This document shows positions 1 to 9,043 of a stretch of DNA of 64,000 nt, one piece after another. How positions within the stretch are numbered: the stretch's first letter is position 1; every line of letters starts with the position of its first letter. The stretch is from Chitinophaga sp. sic0106. GTDB lineage: Bacteria; Bacteroidota; Bacteroidia; Chitinophagales; Chitinophagaceae. The position numbers and the translations under genes were made by a program. The notes under the pieces are model-generated. The model saw nothing but the letters and a program-made list of their open reading frames with translations. It made no database searches and had not been told where the DNA came from. The stretch covers positions 1 to 64,000 of the forward strand of contig NZ_JAHUWJ010000016.1 in NCBI RefSeq assembly GCF_019219075.1. The letters are read 5' to 3'.

Positions 1-460
<460 letters not shown>

Positions 461-723
461 AAAGAAGTTTTGATACTGACTAATTTCTCTCGAAATCAAT
501 CGGATCATTAATTATGTTTAGCTGTAAACATTACCTGTGTTTGTGAATCAAACTATCACTAATTTGATTCGTGCTGTTGTTTCCAATCTTTCAAAGAACT
601 TGTGCTAATTAATTAGCAGTTGTCAATGTAGGAGATCCGATCTCCGTGCCCTACTGGCGTACATCTTCAGTATTTCAATCCGACAAGCGCTTTTCGTTTA
701 TCGCCCCGTTATCGTTGGGGTTG

Positions 724-754
724 CAAAGGTAATCAACTTTTTATTTCTTCCAAA
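724..754 (-). promoter_or_regulatory. rRNA promoter P2 (proximal)
   Basis: On the minus strand, TTTG (754-751), a 19-base spacer and TACCTTTG (731-724) match the Bacteroidota -33/-7 consensus exactly. The promoter lies about 265 bases upstream of the 16S 5' end. Confidence 0.85.
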
Positions 755-909
755 TTTTTTTCAAAATTTTTCTGAATTTATTTTCCACTGCTTCCTTTCT
801 GAAATGCTGCATTGGCAATGCATTCGAAAGATTATGTATCAAGTGAAAAATGAAGTTGTTGCCGTGTCGTGAAGAACTTTATTTGTGTGCTTTCTATCAA
901 AGCGGGCTG

Positions 910-940
910 CAAAGGTAAGCGGATTTTTCAATCCACCAAC
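910..940 (-). promoter_or_regulatory. rRNA promoter P1 (distal)
   Basis: On the minus strand, GTTG (940-937), a 19-base spacer and TACCTTTG (917-910) form a second consensus promoter. Its -7 element and spacing are identical to those of the proximal one. Tandem promoters are usual for rRNA operons and allow high, growth-dependent output. Confidence 0.8.
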
Positions 941-959
941 TTTTTCTTCTCCCTAAAAC

Positions 960-1002
960 AAACAAAAATGCCAAAACCCTTTATAGCAAAGAGTTTTGGC
1001 AT
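960..1002 (-). terminator. Terminator of truA
   Basis: Minus-strand RNA forms a 15-bp stem (1002-988 with 982-968, one G-U pair) and a 5-base loop, followed by a run of U. It lies 12 bases after the truA stop and separates it from the rRNA promoters. Confidence 0.85.
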
Positions 1003-1013
1003 GAAATATTTTT

Positions 1014-1775
1014 TCAGATCCTACCAGAAACAGGCTGCAATAACCCCTCCGGATACTGTACTTTCATTAAAAACAATCCCTGCCCCGGCACCGCAAAGTC
1101 GGCCCTGGCACAATCCTTACGCTCTATCGCCTGCCGGAACTGTTCCATTGTCAGCTTCCCACGACCCACACGTAACATAGTACCAACAAGGCCTCGCACC
1201 ATTCCACGCAGAAACCGGTTCGCAGTAACGTTATAGACTATACGCTCCGGACCAATGTCCCAACGTGACTCCTCTATCTTACATATAAATGTCTTTACCT
1301 GGGTATTACGTTTGGAGAAAGTAGTGAAATCACTGTATTCCATAATAACCGCCGCCGCCTCATGCAGCGCGGCCGCATCCATCTTATATGGAAAGAAATA
1401 CCCCCTGTCCTCCATAAACGGATCCTTATGCGTATACAACGTATATTCATAAGACCTACCTAAGGCATCGAAACGGCTATGCGCCGTTTCCGGCACCGCA
1501 TATATCTGGCGCAATACCACATCTGAAGGCAGAATAGCATTGATCTTATATATAAACTGAGCATGTAAAGGCAGATCCGTATCAAAATGCAGGAAGTTCT
1601 GCTGTGCATTCACACCGGCATCCGTTCTGCTGCTGCCAGTAGTTACAATGGGATTACGAAACAGAATACTCAACGCCCTGTCGATCTCCGATTGAACCGT
1701 ATGTGAATTCTCCTGCACCTGGAAGCCACTGTATGCAGCCCCTTTGTATGCGACCTCAATAAAGTATCTGTTCAT
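1014..1775 (-). CDS. truA: tRNA pseudouridine(38-40) synthase TruA
   Basis: Converts uridines 38-40 of the tRNA anticodon arm to pseudouridine. The 253-residue length is normal for TruA. The family motif GSSRTDAGVNA is present, with the catalytic aspartate at residue 52, and the N-terminus MNRYFIEVAYKGAAYSGFQV matches the usual TruA start (KxxxxYdGxxfxGfQ). The frame stays open upstream to 1919, but that extension contains the neighbouring terminator and has no family similarity, so the ATG at 1775 is chosen. The gene is monocistronic by appearance: hairpins flank it at 1901-1938 and 960-1002. The protein is cytoplasmic. Confidence 0.93.
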   Translation of the reverse strand: MNRYFIEVAYKGAAYSGFQVQENSHTVQSEIDRALSILFRNPIVTTGSSRTDAGVNAQQNFLHFDTDLPLHAQFIYKINAILPSDVVLRQIYAVPETAHSRFDALGRSYEYTLYTHKDPFMEDRGYFFPYKMDAAALHEAAAVIMEYSDFTTFSKRNTQVKTFICKIEESRWDIGPERIVYNVTANRFLRGMVRGLVGTMLRVGRGKLTMEQFRQAIERKDCARADFAVPGQGLFLMKVQYPEGLLQPVSGRI

Positions 1776-1900
1776 ATGGCGCGAAGGTAATACGAAATCT
1801 AACAGGTATGATCTTATTTGGTCGTGACCAGCGCGGATGGCTGCCAGGAAGGACAGCTCCATAACGTCACAGGATTGAGTGTGGAGCCCAATATTCCTGA

Positions 1901-1938
1901 AAAGCACAAGGGATAGCATGTCTAATGCTATCCCTTGT
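1901..1938 (-). terminator. Terminator of the DUF4476 gene
   Basis: A perfect 13-bp inverted repeat (1906-1918 and 1926-1938) with a 7-base loop is followed on the minus strand by GCTTTT. It lies about 20 bases after the DUF4476 stop codon. Confidence 0.7.
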
Positions 1939-1957
1939 ATCCAGTATATGGTACTAT

Positions 1958-3457
1958 TTATTTATGCAACATCGCCTTGAAGCGACCTTTATAATAGTTA
2001 TCCGTCAATACCGATTCCAGCGAACCGTATTTCTCCGTATCATAAGTTTTGCTATAAGCCATATCCAGCAGGCGATAGCGGGCATCTTCATCCACTACCA
2101 GCTGTGCCAGTGTTTTGATCTGCGCAGTTTCCATACAATAGTTGCGGGTTTGCTTACGGAACACATCCAGCATACCGTCGTCGCTACTGGAGCTTACAAA
2201 CTTGCGCAGCAGTTTCTTGAAAGTGCCTTCATCCATAATATTGCCGCAGTCGCTGTTGACCAGGCGCTTGTTGGCTGCCGGCTTTTCTTCCGTGGCCTCC
2301 GTTACCTCTTCCGTTTTCTTTTTTCTTTTGGGAGACACCGGCTCCACTGCTACCTCTGTTGCTTCGGCCGCCACCACAGGTACCGCTTCTTCAGCAGTGG
2401 CACTTTTGCGTCGTCTCCGTTTGGAAGCACTTTCCTCCTGCTGGTCATACATGGCTACACCGTAACCGCTGGTGTCTGTAACGATTTCGCCCGTACGAAT
2501 ATCGGTTTCCTGTTTTTTCTTTTTCTTTTTGGGAGATGGAACATCTTCCGCTGCCACAGGGACTTCTACAGGAACAGCCGCTGCTGCTGCAGGTTTACCA
2601 TCTTCCTGAAAATCTATGAAGTCGGGATTATTTTCTTTCTTCTTGTTACGGCGTGATTTCTTTTCTTCTGTTTCTTCACTGGCTTTGGCCACATCCGCGG
2701 CGGCAGCTTCGCTGGCGGCGGTGCGGCTCTCTTCCGCCATTACCTGCGCCAGAATTGCTTTTTCCTCATCTGTGAGCGGGGAGCGCTCCAGCTTTTCTTT
2801 CACCTCGTTCATGGGCTTCTTTGCAGCAGCCTTTGGTGTAGCCGCTACTACTGCAGCTTCCTGTATCACCTCTTCCCTATCATCGCCGCTGACAACTACC
2901 TTATCCAGGGCAGAAGCGAAGCCATTACTTGATTTGGCAGGCTTTTTAGCCGGACCGGTAATGGTAGCGGTGCTGCCCAGCGCATTTTCCAGGTCGCCCT
3001 GCATTTTGGTCAGCGTTTCCTGTGCCGTGTCCGTAGTTGCTGCGATGGCCGGCTCTTCTTCCTTGTTAGTTCCACCAGTAGCCAGCAACAGGTTATCCGA
3101 CTTCAGCTCCCGGAAAGTTTGCAGGTTATACAGCGTATATGCATTTGCTGTAGCCTTTTTCAGCAGGAACCCCTGGTCTTTCTGACCTACTTTCAGATCA
3201 AAATGCTGCTCAGGTGCTTCATTTTTCGGAAATCCCACGGTGATAGGCGTGGTGCCATTACCCAGCTTAGGCAAAATAAGGTAGCCCCGCTCAGAAGAGC
3301 TGAGTACCTGGCCATTATGTTTTACGTAAAAAGGCTGGCCCTTTTCACTCTGGATATACACGTAATAGTGCTGGCGCTGTTCGTTCTGTGCCCGTAAAAC
3401 GGTACCGAACAACAGGCAGACACATACAGATATTACTGTCCTGTAATTAAAAAGCAT
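1958..3457 (-). CDS. Secreted DUF4476 protein with lysine-rich linker
   Basis: A 499-residue exported protein. Residues 1-23 form a signal peptide ending near RAQ. An N-terminal region of about 140 residues looks beta-rich (VYIQSEKGQPFYVKHNGQVL). The long middle (about 150-395) is low-complexity, rich in A, E and K, with repeated basic clusters such as KKKKKK, KRKKK and RRRRK. The C-terminal 100 residues (from about 399, starting SDCGNIMDEGTFKKLL) match the DUF4476 domain, a helical module common in Bacteroidota and of unknown function. The gene precedes truA and follows a biotin carrier gene, with no clear functional link to either. Function unknown; export and domain assignment are fairly secure. 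Confidence 0.85.
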   Translation of the reverse strand: MLFNYRTVISVCVCLLFGTVLRAQNEQRQHYYVYIQSEKGQPFYVKHNGQVLSSSERGYLILPKLGNGTTPITVGFPKNEAPEQHFDLKVGQKDQGFLLKKATANAYTLYNLQTFRELKSDNLLLATGGTNKEEEPAIAATTDTAQETLTKMQGDLENALGSTATITGPAKKPAKSSNGFASALDKVVVSGDDREEVIQEAAVVAATPKAAAKKPMNEVKEKLERSPLTDEEKAILAQVMAEESRTAASEAAAADVAKASEETEEKKSRRNKKKENNPDFIDFQEDGKPAAAAAVPVEVPVAAEDVPSPKKKKKKQETDIRTGEIVTDTSGYGVAMYDQQEESASKRRRRKSATAEEAVPVVAAEATEVAVEPVSPKRKKKTEEVTEATEEKPAANKRLVNSDCGNIMDEGTFKKLLRKFVSSSSDDGMLDVFRKQTRNYCMETAQIKTLAQLVVDEDARYRLLDMAYSKTYDTEKYGSLESVLTDNYYKGRFKAMLHK

Positions 3458-3494
3458 ACTTAATTGATGGTATAAAAACTCTCCTGAACAAATA

Positions 3495-3992
3495 TTATTC
3501 CAGTACGATCAGCACTTCCCCTTTTTCTACGGCAGTACGCTCTGAAACTTTGATTTCCCTGACGATGGCATCAGTGGCAGACTTGAAAACATTCTCCATC
3601 TTCATGGCTTCCAGTATTAGTACCGGATCTCCTTTCTTAATTGCCTGGCCTGGTTCTACCAATACTTTAAGCACCAGTCCCGGCATAGGGGCTTTAATAT
3701 CATTTACCTTTTTAGCCATGGCATCTTTGATCCCCATGGCGGCCAGCAGCTGATCTATTGGTTCTTCTATGGCTACTTCATACTGCTGCTGATTTATTTG
3801 CAATAATACGGTTTTTGCCTCTTTATCCACCTTAATTACCTGGGCCTGGTAACTAAAGCCGTCCATAATGACGCTGTAATCCCCTCCGGGCAGCTGTATG
3901 GCAGACCAGTCCACCTTTTGTCCATCCGCAGTGATTTCCTGCTCTTTATTGACGGTAAATGTGCTTTTACCATTCACTATTGCTTTGATCAT
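3495..3992 (-). CDS. Biotin carboxyl carrier protein subunit
   Basis: Carries biotin for an acyl-CoA carboxylase or a related carboxylase/decarboxylase. Residues 100-165 form a biotinyl domain (APMPGLVLKVLVEPGQAIKK), with the biotinylation motif EAMKMEN and the acceptor lysine at about 131. The first 95 residues resemble the N-terminal part of propionyl-CoA carboxylase or methylmalonyl-CoA decarboxylase carrier subunits more than AccB. Length (165) fits free carrier subunits. No biotin carboxylase or carboxyltransferase gene is adjacent, so partners must be encoded elsewhere. A -7-like element lies about 30 bases upstream (4022-4029). The DUF4476 gene starts 37 bases downstream and may share the transcript. 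Confidence 0.88.
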   Translation of the reverse strand: MIKAIVNGKSTFTVNKEQEITADGQKVDWSAIQLPGGDYSVIMDGFSYQAQVIKVDKEAKTVLLQINQQQYEVAIEEPIDQLLAAMGIKDAMAKKVNDIKAPMPGLVLKVLVEPGQAIKKGDPVLILEAMKMENVFKSATDAIVREIKVSERTAVEKGEVLIVLE

Positions 3993-4021
3993 GATAATTC
4001 TGTTTTAGGCCCTATCTGAAA

Positions 4022-4029
4022 CAAAAATA
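4022..4029 (-). promoter_or_regulatory. Possible -7 element for biotin carrier gene
   Basis: Minus strand TATTTTTG fits TAnnTTTG, 30 bases before the start codon. No TTG is seen at the expected -33 distance, so this is only a weak call. Confidence 0.35.
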
Positions 4030-4125
4030 GCATTTTTAACCACTTACCTCATTATTAACCCATTTGTTTAAATTTGGACCACTTTACTGAAAAGTAAAAC
4101 AGATATTCACACAAAACTATATTGC

Positions 4126-6669
4126 ATGAATCAACATTTGAAGCTGTCCGTGTTTGGACTGCTGCTCGGCGGAGCTGCCTGCCTGGGATCCGGCCCCTCC
4201 GCCAGCGCCCAGACGGCAAAATTAACCCCTGAAGATTCCGTATTAAAGATCTATCGCGCCTCTGCCACCAAAATTAATGACCTGGTACATACCAGGCTGG
4301 ATGTAAGCTTTGACTATGCCAAAGCCTACCTCTATGGAAAAGCATGGATTACCCTCCAACCACATTTCTACAACACCGACTCCCTCACCCTCGATGCCAA
4401 AGGCATGGACATCAAGGAGGTAGCACTGGTTCAAAACGGTAAAAACCTGCCTTTAAAATATACTTACGACCAGTTGCAACTGCATATAGACCTGAATAAA
4501 ACTTATACACCCAATGATAAATACACCGTATACATCAGCTATACGGCCAAACCTAATGAGCTGAAAGTAAAGGGAAGCGCTGCCATCTCTGATGCCAAAG
4601 GCCTGTATTTCATTAATCCTGACGGAAAAGATCCGAAGAAACCTATCCAGATATGGACACAGGGCGAAACGGAAAGCTCCTCTGTATGGTTCCCTACCAT
4701 CGATAAAACCAACCAGAAAACCACGCAGGAACTCAGCATGACGGTAGATAAGAAATACGTTACGCTATCCAACGGTAAGCTGGTAAGCCAGAAACAGAAT
4801 GCTAACGGCACCCGTACTGACACCTGGAAAATGGATCTCCCGCACTCTCCCTACCTGTTTATGATGGCTGTAGGCGACTATGCTATCGTAAAGGATACCT
4901 GGAAAGGAAAAGAGGTAAACTACTATGTGGAAAAACCATTTGAAAAGTACGCCAGGAACATCTTCGGCAATACCCCTGAGATGCTTACCTTCTACTCTAA
5001 AATTCTGAATTACGAATACCCATGGGTGAAATATTCACAGATTACCGGTCGTGACTACGTTTCCGGCGCTATGGAAAACACCACCGCTACCCTGCACGGT
5101 GAATTCCTGCAGAAAACAGACAGAGAGCTGCTGGACAACAATAACTACAATGAAAACGTGATTGCCCACGAACTGTTTCACCACTGGTTCGGGGACCTTG
5201 TTACTGCTGAATCCTGGAGTAACCTCACCGTAAACGAATCATTCGCCGATTACAGTGAATACCTGTGGCTGGAACACAAATATGGTAAAGATGCTGCAGA
5301 TGAGCACCTGCTCGACAACGGCAACCAATACATGCAAATGGTGCAATACAGTGGGGATAAGCATTTGGTGCGTTTCCACTATGCCGACAAAGAAGATATG
5401 TTTGACCAGATCACCTACCAGAAAGGTGGCTGCATCCTGCATATGTTGCGTAATACGGTGGGCGATTCGGCTTTCTTCAAGTCCCTGAATCTCTACCTGA
5501 AAACACATGCATTTAAATCTACTGAGGCCCATCAGTTACGCCTGGCTGTAGAAGAAGTTACCGGCCGGGATATGAACTGGTTCTTTAACCAGTGGTATTT
5601 CGGACAGGGCATGCCACAGCTGGATATCAGCTATAAATATGCTCCAGGTAAAGTAACCGTGCTGCTTCAGCAAATCCAGAAAGATGAGAAAGTATGGCAA
5701 CTGCCAATGGCTATTGATGTGTATGAAGGTGGTAAAAAAACACGCCACCAGGTATTTATGCAAAACAGGATTGACTCTTTCACCTTCAATGTGAGTGGCA
5801 AACCAGACCTGGTAAACGTGGATGCGGACAAAGTATTACTGGCCAAGAAAGACGACCATCGCGACTTCAGCACGTACGCCTATCAGTATGCCCATGTGGA
5901 TAACTACATGGACAGACGCATGGCTATAGAAGAAGCTACTGATTTACAATCCGGTAATCCGGAGGCGCTGAAAGTAATGCAGGCCGCCCTGAAAGATAAA
6001 TACCATGGCCTACGCGTACTGGCTATAGAAGGACTGAAATTTGGTAATGAAGCTATCAAATCCGCTACCATTAAGGAAGTAGAGAATATAGCGAAGACAG
6101 ATAAAAATGCCCTCGCCCGTGCAGCAGCTATTAAAAAGCTGGGGTCACTGAAAGACAAACAATTCCTTTCCCTGTTTGAAGCGGCGATCAAAGATCCTTC
6201 CTATGGCGTAGAAGGCGCAGCATTGGAAGCACTCGGACAGCTGGATACCGAAAAGGCATACCAGGCGGCTAAAACCCTGCAGAACGATGCAAAAGGTAAA
6301 CTGATCAATTCTATCACCCTGTTGTTTGCCCAGAAAGGCAGCATCGACGACCTGGACTTCATTGCAAAGAAATTTGAAGAAACGGGTGGTCAGGATAAAC
6401 TAAATGCTGCTTTTGATTACCTCGGCTTCCTGTCCAAGATCAACAATACACCGGCGGTAACCAAGGGTGTGGACCAGGTACAGGCCATGACGGAGCAATT
6501 CAAGAATGCGCAGGTAAATAAATACATCTCTAACTGGCTGGAAGAGATTGCCCAGGCGAAGAGTGAAGCAGCGGGCCGCGCTACAGGAGCGGATAAAGAA
6601 GCGCTGCAACAACAGGCCGCTTATATGAGAGAGAAAGCGAAAGTGATTAAAGATAGTAAGAGCGAGTAA
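4126..6669 (+). CDS. Secreted M1 family metallo-aminopeptidase
   Basis: A zinc aminopeptidase that removes N-terminal residues from peptides, probably in the periplasm or outside the cell. Residues 1-29 form a signal peptide ending SASAQ. An N-terminal beta domain precedes the M1 catalytic domain, which has the substrate motif GAMEN (314-318), the zinc motif HELFHHW (HExxH at 348-352) and the third ligand glutamate 18 residues on (NESFAD, E371). From about 580 onward there are helical, HEAT-like repeats, as in larger M1 enzymes. At 847 residues it is full length for the family. A strong terminator follows immediately, so it is probably transcribed alone. Confidence 0.95.
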   Translation: MNQHLKLSVFGLLLGGAACLGSGPSASAQTAKLTPEDSVLKIYRASATKINDLVHTRLDVSFDYAKAYLYGKAWITLQPHFYNTDSLTLDAKGMDIKEVALVQNGKNLPLKYTYDQLQLHIDLNKTYTPNDKYTVYISYTAKPNELKVKGSAAISDAKGLYFINPDGKDPKKPIQIWTQGETESSSVWFPTIDKTNQKTTQELSMTVDKKYVTLSNGKLVSQKQNANGTRTDTWKMDLPHSPYLFMMAVGDYAIVKDTWKGKEVNYYVEKPFEKYARNIFGNTPEMLTFYSKILNYEYPWVKYSQITGRDYVSGAMENTTATLHGEFLQKTDRELLDNNNYNENVIAHELFHHWFGDLVTAESWSNLTVNESFADYSEYLWLEHKYGKDAADEHLLDNGNQYMQMVQYSGDKHLVRFHYADKEDMFDQITYQKGGCILHMLRNTVGDSAFFKSLNLYLKTHAFKSTEAHQLRLAVEEVTGRDMNWFFNQWYFGQGMPQLDISYKYAPGKVTVLLQQIQKDEKVWQLPMAIDVYEGGKKTRHQVFMQNRIDSFTFNVSGKPDLVNVDADKVLLAKKDDHRDFSTYAYQYAHVDNYMDRRMAIEEATDLQSGNPEALKVMQAALKDKYHGLRVLAIEGLKFGNEAIKSATIKEVENIAKTDKNALARAAAIKKLGSLKDKQFLSLFEAAIKDPSYGVEGAALEALGQLDTEKAYQAAKTLQNDAKGKLINSITLLFAQKGSIDDLDFIAKKFEETGGQDKLNAAFDYLGFLSKINNTPAVTKGVDQVQAMTEQFKNAQVNKYISNWLEEIAQAKSEAAGRATGADKEALQQQAAYMREKAKVIKDSKSE

Positions 6670-6687
6670 GCTCGCTGGTAAAATTAC

Positions 6688-6725
6688 AAAAGCCCGTATG
6701 CCTCTGGCATACGGGCTTTTGTTTT
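6688..6725 (+). terminator. Strong terminator after M1 aminopeptidase
   Basis: A perfect 15-bp stem (6688-6702 with 6706-6720) with a TCT loop is followed by TTTTGTTTT. The A run on the other side means it could also stop the minus-strand DUF1835 transcript. Confidence 0.92.
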
Positions 6726-6734
6726 AATCGCCAG

Positions 6735-6747
6735 GGGAGATGTAAAA
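6735..6747 (+). repeat. Dispersed 13-mer GGGAGATGTAAAA, copy 1
   Basis: Exact copy of a short intergenic repeat also found at 37438, 37520 and 60572, with a 12-base match on the minus strand at 44777-44788. Here it sits just after the terminator U tract and is followed by CCGGC. Confidence 0.7.
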
Positions 6748-6751
6748 CCGG

Positions 6752-7675
6752 CTATTTATCAATCGCTACGAGGCGCTTCAGGCTTTTACTCCAGCGCCAG
6801 GGGCTTGTTTTTAATCGCACCCCACCGAGCCAGCGATGTTCCATCGACGTGTAGTCAATATAGTTTTCTTCATTTTCCAGCACTTCTATGCCCAGGGAGG
6901 TGATGCGGAGCATTTGGTCGTCCCGTTCGAGGACGCCGGTTTTGCTCATGCGGTTGACCATGATATCCAGCTGGAAGTCGCCGAAGCCGTAGATGGGCAT
7001 GGTATCCCAGAATAATTTATAGAGTTCGTACCAGCGGTAGCTACCCATGCGGAGTCGTTGCAGGAAAAATTCCTGGATGACATTGAGTCCGTTATCCGTA
7101 TTCGGGAACCGCGCGAGTTGCGCAGCTATAGCGGTGTTGAGGTGTTTAAGATTGCCGGTGTTCATGCGGGAAAAGAGTTCCAGTGCCTGTGGGGTATCGA
7201 GGCAGAAGGCGTCCCAGGCGTCGTCGGCCATTTCGAGATCGGTGGGGGTGAGCAATACGCGGGAGTTCATGTATTGATCGAATGCGGATGGATCGGGGTG
7301 CCGGGGGAAATCGATTAATGAGATTGGGGGCAGTTCTTTAAACCTCGTTCTGATGAGGTGAATAATGAAGAGGAGGTTAAACTGGCAGAATACGTCGTAA
7401 TCGAACCAGAGGATGATTTCAGATGGGGAGGAACCGGAGGGTTTGATTTTCTCCAGTTCCTGCACCACCTGCGTATGGTAAGATTGTTTATCGATACCGT
7501 AGTGAAATTCGAGGTGTTTGGCCCTGCTTTCGAAGAATTCTTCGGGGTCTTTGGTATACTTCACTTTCCCTTCGCACATTACTTCCCTGCAAACGACGGG
7601 CTCACCGGGCAGCTTACTTTGCCGGAACAAGGTAAGGGAAGCATCTCCATTCAAGACGTGCAGGTAAGACGACAT
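6752..7675 (-). CDS. DUF1835 domain-containing protein
   Basis: A 307-residue cytoplasmic protein with no signal peptide or membrane segment. The N-terminus (LHVLNGDASLTLFRQSKLPG) matches the DUF1835 pattern LHIxNGDS, and WFDYDVFCQFNLLFIIHLI is the second conserved block of that family. The C-terminal half is helical and resembles the domain often paired with DUF1835. Biochemical role unknown. It lies 21 bases downstream of the TPM gene and may be the last gene of the lemA-TPM-TPM transcript, ending at the bidirectional terminator 6688-6725. Confidence 0.8.
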   Translation of the reverse strand: MSSYLHVLNGDASLTLFRQSKLPGEPVVCREVMCEGKVKYTKDPEEFFESRAKHLEFHYGIDKQSYHTQVVQELEKIKPSGSSPSEIILWFDYDVFCQFNLLFIIHLIRTRFKELPPISLIDFPRHPDPSAFDQYMNSRVLLTPTDLEMADDAWDAFCLDTPQALELFSRMNTGNLKHLNTAIAAQLARFPNTDNGLNVIQEFFLQRLRMGSYRWYELYKLFWDTMPIYGFGDFQLDIMVNRMSKTGVLERDDQMLRITSLGIEVLENEENYIDYTSMEHRWLGGVRLKTSPWRWSKSLKRLVAIDK

Positions 7676-7696
7676 AACAATTTTGTTTTAGGTAGA

Positions 7697-8479
7697 TTAC
7701 CAGCTGCCGCTGGCGCCGCCGCCGCCTCCTGAGCCTCCGCCGAAGCCACCGAAGCCGCCGCCACCACCGCCACCGGACCAGCCGCCGCCACCGCCGCCGC
7801 CGAAGCCACCCATACCACCGATTACCGGCCATATCCAGCCTCCTCTGCGGTTATAGGTAGTACCGCGACCACCGCCTCCTGATCCCCCGCCACCTCTTCC
7901 GAGGAAGGATATGATCAGAACGATCATGATAATGATGATGAAGAGTACACCCGGGCTGATGCCTGGTTCACTCTTACGGGGGTTGGCTTTATATTCACCT
8001 TTCATGGCTTTGATGATGCTGGTAGTAGCGTCATCGAGGCCTTGATAGTAGTGACCGTCACGGAAAGCAGGCTTGATGTCCTGGCTGATAATCTGATTAG
8101 CTAATGCATCAGGAAGTGCCCCTTCAGCGCCATATCCGGTTTCGATCCTGATCTTTCTGTCATTTACAGCAACAAGTATCAGTATACCATTGTTCTTGCC
8201 TTTGGTACCAATTCCCCAGTCGCGGAGAATTTTCAGTGACACCTGGCTGATATCGTATTCTCCGACAGATTTGATGATGACAACCGCAATCTGTGTGGAG
8301 GTACTATCATTGTAAGCCACCAATTTGCGTTCCAAAGCTTCATCTTCTTCACGGAGGAGTACGCCGGCGAAGTCATTCACCAGTGTAGGAGGATTGGGTC
8401 TGGGAGGTATATTCTGGGCATTGGCCAGCAATCCCGTGAGCAGTAAAAGTCCCGGTAGGAACCAACGTAATATCCTCAT
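7697..8479 (-). CDS. TPM domain membrane protein, glycine-rich tail
   Basis: A 260-residue envelope protein of the TPM (formerly DUF477, YgcG-like) family. Residues 1-21 are a signal peptide (LLANAQ). A TPM domain spans about 30-165 (VNDFAGVLLREEDEALERKL, then IGTKGKNNGILILVAVNDRK and ETGYGAEGALPDALANQII). A transmembrane helix follows (about 178-195, FIIIIMIVLIISFLG), then an extreme glycine/serine tail (GGGGGGGWSGGGGGGG). Some TPM proteins act as phosphatases and one plant member helps repair photosystem II; here the role is unknown. It sits with a second TPM gene and lemA, a conserved cluster in many bacteria. The glycine tail is typical of the family. Confidence 0.9.
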   Translation of the reverse strand: MRILRWFLPGLLLLTGLLANAQNIPPRPNPPTLVNDFAGVLLREEDEALERKLVAYNDSTSTQIAVVIIKSVGEYDISQVSLKILRDWGIGTKGKNNGILILVAVNDRKIRIETGYGAEGALPDALANQIISQDIKPAFRDGHYYQGLDDATTSIIKAMKGEYKANPRKSEPGISPGVLFIIIIMIVLIISFLGRGGGGSGGGGRGTTYNRRGGWIWPVIGGMGGFGGGGGGGWSGGGGGGGFGGFGGGSGGGGGASGSW

Positions 8480-8518
8480 TGTATACAGCTAAAAACGTTT
8501 TAAAAGCGTGGACCCAGG

Positions 8519-8974
8519 CTATTTGCCGAAGACGATATCGTCTGGCAGTTCGTTGCCGTCACCGGCTTCGTGTGGGAAGTGGGTACGGAGGGATTCACCA
8601 ATTTCGCGGATACATTCTTCGATACCTTCGATGATGTGAGCGTCTTTAAAGTGAGAAAGGAGGAGGTTGGCTTCTTTTACCCAGAAGTCGTTTCCTACCC
8701 TATCGTGGATTCCCTGATCCCCGAAGATGGCAAACTGCCTGTCTTTGATGGCCACGTATAACAATACGCCATTGCGTTGTTTGGTTTTCTCCATGCCGAG
8801 CGAGAGGAATGCCTCTTTGGCGCGGTCCATGGGGTCTACGTATTGGCAATGGCTTTCTACAAAAAGTCTGATTTCTCCGGAGGTGAGTCTTTCAGCCACC
8901 CGGATTGCCTGCACAAGTCTGTTCTTCTCCGACTCTGAAAAAATTTCTTTTCGTTTAAAAGGGAAAATCCGCAT
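8519..8974 (-). CDS. Second TPM domain protein
   Basis: A 151-residue protein with a TPM-like domain. It has conserved stretches SEKNRLVQAIRVAERLTSGE, NGVLLYVAIKDRQFAIFGDQ and DAHIIEGIEECIREIGESL. It has no signal peptide, unlike its neighbour, so it is probably cytoplasmic or membrane-associated. The ATG at 8974 (MRIFPFKRKEIFSESEKNRL) is chosen because it starts where the homology does; the upstream extension to 9028 crosses a hairpin. It lies between lemA (69 bases upstream) and the larger TPM gene (39 bases downstream), consistent with one operon. Confidence 0.85.
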   Translation of the reverse strand: MRIFPFKRKEIFSESEKNRLVQAIRVAERLTSGEIRLFVESHCQYVDPMDRAKEAFLSLGMEKTKQRNGVLLYVAIKDRQFAIFGDQGIHDRVGNDFWVKEANLLLSHFKDAHIIEGIEECIREIGESLRTHFPHEAGDGNELPDDIVFGK

Positions 8975-8999
8975 TGATGAAGGATTTATCGGAGAGATT

Positions 9000-9021
9000 G
9001 TCCCCGCTTTGTGGCGGGGAC
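9000..9021 (-). other. Hairpin between lemA and TPM gene
   Basis: A perfect 8-bp GC-rich stem (9000-9007 with 9014-9021, GTCCCCGC arms) with a 6-base loop lies 22 bases after the lemA stop. There is no U run, so it is more likely an RNA-stability or processing hairpin that favours lemA mRNA than a full terminator. Confidence 0.55.
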
Positions 9022-9043
9022 TTCTCAATTATTTCTGCAAATA

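Larger units (their letters stand above)
461..1013. other. rRNA operon leader and promoter region
   Basis: No credible gene is seen here. The stretch holds the leader of the rRNA transcript, two tandem minus-strand promoters (724-754 and 910-940) and the terminator of truA (stem 968-1002). The segment between the promoters is very rich in A and T. Short open frames, such as one from 869, cross the promoter and terminator and look accidental. Confidence 0.8.

Noticed and set aside
869..1180. Short plus-strand frame near the rRNA promoters
   Set aside because: It crosses the P1 promoter and the truA terminator; no protein character.
1925..2656. Plus-strand frame of 243 codons over the DUF4476 gene
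   Set aside because: The F/R-rich translation comes from the low-complexity lysine/glutamate region on the other strand.
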